Origin: Cristatella mucedo
Taxonomy: Eukaryota > Bryozoa > Phylactolaemata > Cristatellidae
Direction: 5' to 3'
Assembly: GCA_009760855.2 (NCBI GenBank)
Contig: WPIO01000100.1
Location: forward strand, 679,501 to 743,500
Length of the DNA stretch: 64,000 bases
Under the pieces are notes generated by a model. The model searched no databases. It saw only the letters and a program-made list of their open reading frames with translations, and was not told where the DNA came from. Position 1 is the first letter of the stretch. Each line of letters starts with the position of its first letter. Made by a program: the position numbers and the translations under genes. Below, piece after piece: positions 44,901 through 64,000 of this stretch.

Positions 44901-46315
44901 TATGGTGCAATTAGCGACGGTTCTGCCTTTGCTTCTCCTTGGATCAATGAGCAAATAAGCTATCATTTTAAAAATAAATTTCGTGCGTGCTTCTCTTTTT
45001 TAAGAAGCTCGCGTTTTCGCGATTTTCGCACTCCATCTAGGCATATGCAGATGACGTCCTTTAGCTGTCGCTACGGCGCTTAAGTCCTGTACTTGGACGC
45101 ATTAGAGAGTGCATTAGTTTTACGTCAGCAATTCGAGCGTTGTTAAAGAACAAGCGGGAATAGCATTCTCACAGCGTCCCCGCCCATCCTCGTCTCGACA
45201 GTCGCCAAGCTGGGCTTAGCCAATCACGACCACCTTACCATGGCGGTGGGTGCCGCTTGTGGATTTTGACCTGGACACGTGGTCGTACTGCAGCGCCACA
45301 CCCGGTACGGCGAATATGGACTGATCTGTAATATAAAATGTCACACAATCAGAATACTTTCCCTAACGCAAGACTTTCCGTGTAACGACGGGAGAAGTGG
45401 GCCGTGTCGAAATATGCATTCACCTAGAGTAAGTTAAATTTACGTAACGATAAGCAGTTCCTCATAACATTAAAGCAGAGAAAAGTGGCGATGTTCATAA
45501 ATATATTCATTGCCAATTAACTCTACCTAAAAGTAGACCAGCCAAAGCACTCGCACCGTATTAGTCGTTGGGTCGCCGGCAGCCATACTATTTTCATTAG
45601 GAGCCACCTTCGGGAGATCGGGGGGGGGGCGGGTGGTGGCGGGGGAAGGGGAGGGACCTCGAGAAGAACTATTAAACAGCAAGTAATTTGCCTGCGCTAG
45701 TAGCGAAATACAAATAAATACGACAAAATAAAATAAAAATACGAATATAGCAAAATACGGCAATGCTGCGAAGTAGTGATGAAGAAAATATTCAAGGATA
45801 TCTAGAGTCCGAGCGCTAAAAGCATGGGCGACCTGAGTGTGCGACTTCAAGACTAGCTCGTAGATAATGGCTCGGTGAAAGGAGGACCCATGGAATTATC
45901 AGCCCCCACCCCAAAATCGAGAATGCTTGGAGGAAGTTCTGCGTTCAGCAGTGCGGCGAAGGCAAAGCGGAAGCTCGTTAGCATGCCGCGAGTTGCAGCC
46001 TTGGCTTGGAGAGATTTCAAGGGGAACGGCCGCGGAGTGGGAAGAAACCCTATGGGATTTATCTCCCTCACTGCACATTTATTTCGATTTCTCAAGGGCC
46101 AAGGCAATGATCGGAATGCAAATTGGCACACACAACTTGGGTAAGATAAGCTATATTTTGATGTACCTATAGCTGTCTTGTTGAACTTCTGATGACCTAT
46201 AAGAGTCAAGGTCTTGTTTTTCACAGGTCTTTGACTAAACATGGCTATCTTGTGAAGTCAACAAATTCAATACTATACGCTAAAAATACTCCAAACCCCT
46301 CAACAGTTGCAGGAA
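44901..46315. other. Nothing recognised
   Basis: This could contain the missing last exon of the PCTAIRE kinase, but I could not find its expected SIFxLKEIQ sequence. A minus-strand frame at 46242-45853 has no family match. Confidence 0.3.
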
Positions 46316-46319
46316 AAAT

Positions 46320-46500
46320 AATGGTAATAAAAATACATTTGATATAGCGCCCTCAAAGAACTCAATCTTTTTCAAGGCAATTTACATTTAGTACACAAAG
46401 GAAGCACGATCAAAGAGTTAGTGGTAGAATGCTCAATAAACAACAAGAACAACATGGTTAAGGATGACATACACAGGTTCAGCATGCATCTACCGCTCCT
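46320..46500 (-). mobile_element. L2-A LINE 3' end
   Basis: The AAT tail, TGATATAGCGCCCTCAAAGA, TTAGTGGTAGAATGCTCAAT and ATGACATACACAGGTTCAGC. Confidence 0.82.
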
Positions 46501-46774
46501 CAAAAGATATGCGTGTAGTCGTTGCCACTGCAAGCTGTAATGCAGAGCTACGAACTGTAAGCCGTAAGCTGCCATATTGGAAGTGTCAGCCTGAAGGACT
46601 ATGGAGATGAGCGTACCGCAACATGCTGCACCACCTGAGCGGTTGACGAAATAACGAAGCTAGACGAGGTCGGAAAGAAGAACTCGATGCCAATCAAAGA
46701 AACACTGACTGTTACACAGCGCCCACATAGCCATGACAAGCACCGTTACCGAAGAGGGCGCTCTAAGCTCTCAC

Positions 46775-57892
<11,118 letters not shown>

Positions 57893-58100
57893 TCGGCGGT
57901 GGCGCTCTGCGGTGGTTCGCCGGCGCGGCCGCGGCGAGGCTGAGCATCATCATGCCGCTCACCGGTGCCGCCATTGCCGTCAGCTGCAAAGCCGTGCATG
58001 CGTCGTCGGCAAGCTCAGCCCTTCTGCGCAGCTGCCCTCCAGTCACGCCGACGGCCTCCTGGAGCTAAGCCACCCGAGGTGATTAAGACACTCCGAGCGT

Positions 58101-59000
58101 AGTTTTCCTTTTTAGCGTCGATGCCCGGGTTACTAGCCTCGCATACCTGGCATATGCACGTGATGTTTCACGTGGTGCGAACGAGCGACTGTCACCAGCG
58201 AAAAGCGATCGGACGAAAAAAGGCGAACTGAACATGCAGTGAGCTTTGGGGGCCGTACGCGATGCAGTATTAACCGCGTAATGTCGAGGCCTGAACTGTC
58301 TTCTCGGTAGCTTCAACGTCGACGCCCGCTCGTGACGCAAAGCTTCACGAAACGAGACGCTCCGTCAACAAGGCGACTCAAAACCTTGACTATCGTGAAC
58401 CGGAAGAGGTCGCCATGCGTGAGTGAGAATCTCACCATCTGCACCGAATTTAATCAGTACGATAGATGAGCAATGGGCTGGAGTGGGTTTGGCTCGGACG
58501 CGCTCGGCATAAATGCGCTCAATTTTGCCCAGAAAGTTTCGTACCGGGAGGCGTACTTGATTCAAAGTGAAAATAAGGATGCGGTACGTGCTTGACGAAA
58601 CTCTCTCTAGATGTCGCAGTGCTCGACCGTACGGGTACTTTGGCCTGGCTGGCAGAGAGGAATCCTCCTTCGAAGGTTAAAGCGTCAAAGCGCCCCTTAA
58701 GATGCGAATGGCAAAGCTGGCTTTGGCGAGGAATGCAAGGCTCGGACGAATCGTCACATTCGCCATGATACATCCGTATCGTCGCACGACGCATCGAATG
58801 AGCAAAATTTAAACTTTCATACCTACGAGCTTCGTGCTACACGGCAGCATTCTGGCAGTCAAAAAAGGCAATTAGGTGTCAGGTCCTCATGGTCGAAACA
58901 GATTCACAGTGCATGAGAGCTGCCTCCAGACAGGCATTCACCTATAGGGCTGCCGGGCTGCTCTGGAATTGATTGCTAGCCTAAGCAAACTCGACGAGCT
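58101..59000. other. Nothing recognised
   Basis: A minus-strand frame at 58565-58365 has no family signal. Confidence 0.3.
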
Positions 59001-59006
59001 GGCTAG

Positions 59007-59190
<184 letters not shown>

Positions 59191-59659
59191 ACTCCTCCTT
59201 AGGACCGGCTTGAAGAAAATACCCTTGCGGGCGGCACTTGAGTCCTGGGCATTATCTTAGACAGCGGCTAATGATGCGGGCACGCCCACAAACACACTCT
59301 TTGCTCACATTTGCCAAGCCGCGCGAAAAGAACATAAAAAGCTGAAAAATTCTAAGCCAAAAATCACTGTGAGCGTAAAAACTTGAAATTTCTTAGTATT
59401 AAATCGGCTGTGACGCGAGCCTCGTTCTTGTGAGCTCGCTGGCGAGTCTCCACGGTCTTCCCTGCGCCGGGGCACTTCGAAAGGGCGTTACTCTATGTTA
59501 ATGGTTTCGCCGTATCCCTACTATGGACGAATGCTACGAGTCCAGTTCCCTCGATCGAAGAGAGAGAGCGGGTTCAACAGAAAAATTTGTGGATATTGAT
59601 TAATTAAGTTTTAATGAAAACCAATCGCCGTGGCCCGGCTCAGAAGACAGTGTTATAAC

Positions 59660-60570
59660 ACACCATTTCAGCCTTGCACCTCATCCAAATCGCCTCACTC
59701 CCTTAGATCCTGCATCGAAGACATTGGTATTTGGCTAGCTACAAACTTCCTGAAGCTTTTCGGTGACAATACTAACCTGACAGTTAGTACAAACTAAGAC
59801 TGACCTAAAAGTCGCTAGACCTACCTCTCAAGCTTGGTTCAGCTAGCGTCACTCTGGTGACGCCAGTCCTTCATCTAAGCGTGATATTCCAAAGCCACTA
59901 GAACATTTTATTTATTATATTATATTTATAGGTAATATATTTATATTTATAGAACGGTATACTTTTATTACAATAATATACATTCGAGGAGCGAATTTCC
60001 TCCTATCTCAAGCTGGCTCAACTTTAATTAATGAACATTGCAACGATCACGGCCTGCTTAAAGAAGAGTTGGGCAGCTAAATCAGCTAAATCGTTCATGA
60101 CATAGCGCCCAGAGTTTTGTAATTCTCTGTACTCAAGACTTCCGGCCCATGCCCTTTATCGTCTGCAACCGGCGCAAAACTTGGTGGCTCGTCTGCCCGG
60201 TCATTAACCACGTAGCGGCCACTTCACATCACTTCTGCCTGTGCTTTACTGACTCCCTATCAAGTATTGAATCGACTTGAAGATCCTCAGTCTGGCTTAC
60301 ATATCACTTAAATCGCTAGCACCACCCTGCAGATCCAACCTCCTTGCTACTACGGTGTGCTCTCGCACCACTTGGTCGTCAGCGTCCAGTCACCTCGGCG
60401 TCCTCGCATTAAGTTGATATCTTTTTATGACCGAGACTTCAGATCTCATTTCCAAAAAGTCTGGTACTCGAATGCGCATACGGTCACTACCTGCAATGAC
60501 CTTGCATCATTTAAATCTCAGATCGAGACGCATCTGCTCCGTCACCCTTCCCTTTGCCCCTTCAAATAGT
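59660..60570 (+). mobile_element. L2-C LINE remnant
   Basis: The order resembles other L2 RT tails: SLRSCIEDIGIWLATNFLKL, then decayed text, TTACTGACTCCCTATCAAGT (L.DSLSS/PIKYRIDLK), FKSQIETHLLRHPS and a stop after LCPFK. It is old, with many breaks. Confidence 0.65.
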
Positions 60571-60717
60571 CTTTTTTAATTCCATATCGCTTTTTGTGCA
60601 TACCAGTGCATGATCAAAAGCAGGTTACTTGCCATAGGTCCTAGTAACCGGTGGCCATAAATTATTCACCTTTTCTTTCGCCTGATGCCTAAGCACGATA
60701 CGTAGGCACGCACGCAA

Positions 60718-60727
60718 TACACACACG

Positions 60728-60790
<63 letters not shown>
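60718..60790. repeat. (CA)n(TA)n microsatellite
   Basis: About 30 CA units followed by TATATATA. Confidence 0.97.
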
Positions 60791-60793
<3 letters not shown>

Positions 60794-60900
60794 ATTTGGA
60801 TAGCGTTCTTAGATAATTTACTGTCTATCAAGGCGCTTTACAACTCGCGACAACAGAATCAGTACTTAGGGGCTAGTGTTCTACAGTATTATTATTATTA
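60790..60900 (-). mobile_element. L2-like 3' tail
   Basis: GATAGCGTTCTTAGATAATT, TACTGTCTATCAAGGCGCTT and TACAACTCGCGACA, a diverged L2 3' end. Confidence 0.5.
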
Positions 60901-60914
60901 TATAGAAAAACAAA

Positions 60915-61050
60915 AGTAAAGATTTGCTGATCAAACCCACTACGGCTATCAGCACTCTTGCAGCCAGCATGCAATTAAGGACTGTCGGCTACATTACTTC
61001 AATCAAAGTGATATGGATCATGAGGTGCGAGCACCTTACCAGTGGGCTAA
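60915..61050 (-). mobile_element. SINE-1 diverged copy
   Basis: ACTACGGCTATCAGCACTCT, GCAGCCAGCATGCAATTAAG and CACCTTACCAGTGGGC follow SINE-1 order in reverse. Confidence 0.5.
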
Positions 61051-61193
61051 TAATAATAATTATTATTACAATAACGCATTTGATATAGCACCCGCCCTCA
61101 GAAAACTCAATCTCTTTCTAGGGCACTTTAAATTTGCTACAAAGGAAACACGATCGAATGGTTAGTGGTAGCATGCTCAATAAACAGCAATGA
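61051..61193 (-). mobile_element. L2-A LINE 3' end (left of nested insert)
   Basis: ATT-type tail, TTGATATAGCACCCGCCCTC and GTTAGTGGTAGCATGCTCAA. It continues at 61566. Confidence 0.85.
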
Positions 61194-61565
61194 TAATGTG
61201 ATGTAATGTAATTTAATGTATCCGTCTGTAACTCCACAAAGTCATAAAGACCATGTGGGTGTTACGATGAGAGAGTTTTGTATAGCGCACTCATAGCCTA
61301 AGCGGCTTTCGGTACGCATTCGGTAGCCAACAGACTTCGTCTCACGAAACAAAGAGAAAGTGGGAAGCATAGCAGAGTTAGGAGAGCAGTTGAGGTAGTG
61401 AGTAGCATAGAAGTAGCAGTTCAGGACCGCTGAAAAAGATGTGCCATAGTCGGCATAAGGAGAGTATATGTCGTTGCGTAAGAATTGTGGAAGCGAGTTC
61501 CACAGTCTAGGACCTGCAGAGCCAAAGCTTCTGTTGCCAACGGTCTTTAAGCGGAGGAATGGGAC
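61194..61565 (-). mobile_element. L2-B LINE nested in L2-A
   Basis: On the minus strand it begins FLRLKTVGNRSFGSAGPRLW, then NSLPQFLRNDIYSPYADYGT, AMLPTFSLFRETKSVGYRMR and ends in an (ATTAC)n-like tail (CATTAAATTACATTACATCA). The frame is open. Confidence 0.9.
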
Positions 61566-61950
61566 AACATGGTTAGGGGTGACATGCGCAGAGTCAGAAT
61601 GCAAGTGTGGTTAGTGGCAGGATGCACAGTGTCAGCATGCATGAGCACATAAAGTTCGGATAACATGGACCCATTAAATGCTGTGATAAATGTACGTTTT
61701 TGATTTTTTTAATGTGGTCAAGTCAGGGGATGTCATGACGCAAGTGAGGAGTGAGTTACAGGTTATGGGAGCATGCGAACTAAATGCACGATCTCCAAAG
61801 GATTTGAGGTTTGTACGAGGTATATGTAAACAAGTAGGGATTATACCAAAGTTACAACTGAGTGTCATCCGCATATAAGTGAAAGCCTAGATTGTGCTTG
61901 GCAATCACATTGGCAAGAGGGAGAGTATAAACCATAAAAAGAACGGGAGA
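61566..61950 (-). mobile_element. L2-A LINE, internally deleted part
   Basis: The 3' UTR and LHIPRTNLKSFGDRAFSSHA continue to about 61835. The sequence then jumps to the region before YADD (GAGTGTCATCCGCATATAAG, CAAGAGGGAGAGTATAAACC), skipping roughly 700 bp of RT. Confidence 0.85.
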
Positions 61951-62218
61951 CCCCAGGTCTCTAAATACGAGCAGTTTAGCCTTTCCCGTAAGCTCAGCGC
62001 CAGCAGCCAGCTATTTTTCGCAAAGGTGAATTGGCGGCTGGCCCAGAAGCGGAGCCGCCGTGGGCCCTGAATCTCCCTGACACTACCTACCGCTACGGAT
62101 CGAGCCCCTGCTTAGCATGAAACAACTTTCAAGCTAAGCAGAGTGCGACTCATTGCTTCTGACTTTCACTGGAGCAAGTTTCTCATTATCTCTTTCAAGA
62201 CTTCCGTTCTCGCTTTCA
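61951..62218. other. Nothing recognised
   Basis: Short non-repetitive stretch. Confidence 0.3.
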
Positions 62219-62271
62219 CTTTCTCTCTCTCGCTCTCTCTCTATCTATCTCTCCCTATCTATCTATCTATC

Positions 62272-62302
<31 letters not shown>

Positions 62303-62462
62303 CTTTCTATCTATCTACCTACCTACCCAAACCCATCCCCACCCACCCACCCACCTACCTACCTACCTACCTACCTACCTACCTACCTAGCTATCTAGCT
62401 AGCTAGCTATCTAGATAGATAGCTAGCTAGGTAGCTAGCTATCTAGCTGTCTATCTCTTTCT
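62219..62462. repeat. Stacked CT / TATC / TA / ACCT / AGCT microsatellites
   Basis: The final part (CTAGCTATCTAGCTAGCTAG onward) is self-complementary. Confidence 0.95.
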
Positions 62463-63085
62463 CTCTCAGATGGCAGGAGTTCGCGCATTCCTCGGTTCGG
62501 TGTCACGAGGCCTTCTCGCTCACTCACAAGTTAAAAAAAGCACTAACAAACTGAAAAAATGTCCTGTGCTTGCAATCGTTGCAATGCTCACTTTCTCAAC
62601 CTACGTTCGTTGACAGCGAGCGAACAGCCAAGATAAACTATTACAAATTTCAAGATTGTCGGCCTCGCAGCCGTGTGGAGGCAGAGCGAACGCTGCCAGG
62701 CCCCGAGAACAAACCTGGAAAAGGCGATCGCAGCGTATCGGCCTTGGCGCTGGCTGAACTTCATACCATACAGACGCCGCGCGCCGCTCCAGCAGCTTCT
62801 CCGACGACCTGTCTTGCTATTAAGCAGCCCGGACCTGGGCGGCAGGTAGCGCTCCGTCGGGCGGCGCGCCCGTTCTCGGACCTCGTGCTGAGCGGCCGCT
62901 CAATACCGAAGGCTGCGAGGGAACGAACTGAGAGGAACGACCATGTTTGATTTTGCTTCGGGCTGCGAGTAGCTGATTGAGTTAGGCCGATGGTCCTGGG
63001 AAAAATTGTTTGCACGTAAACTAATCACTAACTATACAGTCCGCCAACCCCGAGGCACAACGAATTTCGCCACCCCACCCCTAGT
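62463..63085. other. CpG-rich, possible promoter or exon of another gene
   Basis: Positions 62600-62960 are GC-rich with overlapping frames but no recognisable domain. Confidence 0.25.
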
Positions 63086-63089
63086 ATTC

Positions 63090-63096
63090 TCTCTCT

Positions 63097-63194
<98 letters not shown>

Positions 63195-63215
63195 ATCTCT
63201 ATCTCTCTCTCTCTC
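63090..63215. repeat. (CT)n microsatellite
   Basis: Nearly pure CT run with a few CTAT units at the end. Confidence 0.97.
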
Positions 63216-63219
63216 GCTC

Positions 63220-64000
63220 GCACTCTCCCCTCCCCCGTCATTTTATATATGTTCACGTTCTTCGCATATCACCTTTAAGTATCTTTCGCTTTCCTTAATT
63301 CCTATGCCTCCGGTACCGGATCTGTCCTGTCGAAAAAGATAATTGATTTATTTAGGCTACTGTTGTTTACCCGAGAACAATGTGCCATGCCAGCGAAGTA
63401 GAGAACAGAGAAATTACCTCCTCCTGCACTACAGACGCGAGTATCCAATCGCGTTAACGCCGTACCGAGTACAGTAACGTAACGAGTACAGAGTTGAGGC
63501 AACCGCTAGCAGGAAGTTCTACTCGCTTTCTCAGATCTGCGTATGGGCAGCGAATGTGATTCTATGGTCGTCGACCGTAACCGGACATCCACGGTTGCAG
63601 CTGGGTACCCGATTGCAATTACGACCCGAGCATGCATGCACCTGGTGCATCCACATCCCACTCTCCGGGGACCCGCTTGAACCCGCAGCGAAGGGGAATT
63701 TAAAGCCAGCTTTGAAGCACTGCATAGGAATACCGTAGAAGCGGTAGTTTTGATGGCTCCTCAATCGACGGCAGATTGACTCGGTCTGTCCCACTAATCC
63801 AGAGGTCATGCGAGGTCATGCACCTCCACGGGATAGATTTCAATGATGACGCCAACGATGGTCTAACTTGGAATTGTTGCATTTCTTCGAAGCTAACGGA
63901 TTAGTCGGATATTGAATGCGGCTCTCACCAGGCAAACGAGGCATAGCTGCTGATTGCTTGGCAGCCCTGGATTTCGAGCTGTTCTTTCGAAGGGACGCGT
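63220..64000. other. Nothing supportable
   Basis: A minus-strand frame at 63809-63531 (FKAGFKFPFAAGSSG..., several Cys) is open but unrecognised. Confidence 0.25.

Noticed and set aside
45853-46242. C-terminal exon of the kinase (frame with LKSLQAKAATRG)
   Set aside because: The likeness to the LKEIQLQK tail is slight, and phase and acceptor do not clearly fit.
63531-63809. Cys-containing minus-strand exon
   Set aside because: No recognisable domain and no convincing splice sites at both ends; kept only as an unassigned stretch.

Overview
The window looks like nuclear DNA of an animal, probably an invertebrate. The evidence is spliced genes with GT-AG introns, a PCTAIRE-type cyclin-dependent kinase, a dense load of CR1/L2-type LINE fragments, tRNA-like SINEs, small DNA transposons and many dinucleotide microsatellites. 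I cannot name the species. I see no prokaryotic operons, rRNA, CRISPR array or clear functional tRNA.

Two protein-coding genes can be assembled, both on the minus strand. Gene 1 (about 28202 down to 6581) has seven exons whose splice phases agree at every junction. It ends in a stop codon and encodes about 505 residues: a soluble N-terminal part, one membrane segment, a lumenal-type loop, then about five more membrane segments. I do not recognise its family. Gene 2 (about 57.9 kb down to 46775) is a CDK16/17/18-type PCTAIRE kinase in twelve coding exons. The [19 protein letters not shown] and T-loop motifs are all intact, one intron has a GC-AG donor, and the last C-terminal exon was not found.

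Most of the rest is mobile DNA. Three LINE lineages are visible. L2-A carries an SFGDRAFSSYAPKAWNSLP-type C-terminus and a 3' end of AAAGCGCCTAGAGAG followed by (ATT)n. L2-B has a longer C-terminus and an (ATTAC)n tail. L2-C is older and decayed. Near full-length minus-strand copies lie at 31.2-34.0 kb (L2-A) and 37.1-41.2 kb (L2-B). The second is split by another L2-B copy in opposite orientation. An L2-B copy also sits inside an L2-A copy at 61.2 kb, and a tRNA-like SINE sits inside an L2-A copy at 44.4 kb with a 6-bp target duplication. A second SINE-like family ends in an L2-like 3' tail, suggesting dependence on LINE machinery.

DNA transposon remains include a hAT-like MITE at 18.2-18.6 kb with a perfect 8-bp duplication, a pogo-like MITE at 30.0-30.3 kb, and a Tc1-like end pair inside a 363-bp, almost perfect inverted repeat at 20.79-22.04 kb, next to a Tc1-type transposase fragment. 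GC- and CpG-rich stretches at 0-0.9, 27.4-28.4, 57.0-58.1 and 62.6-63.0 kb could hold promoters or first exons. No new cellular system (defence, metabolic or toxin) is evident. The most unusual items are the unidentified membrane protein, the GC-AG kinase intron, the young palindrome and the nested LINEs.
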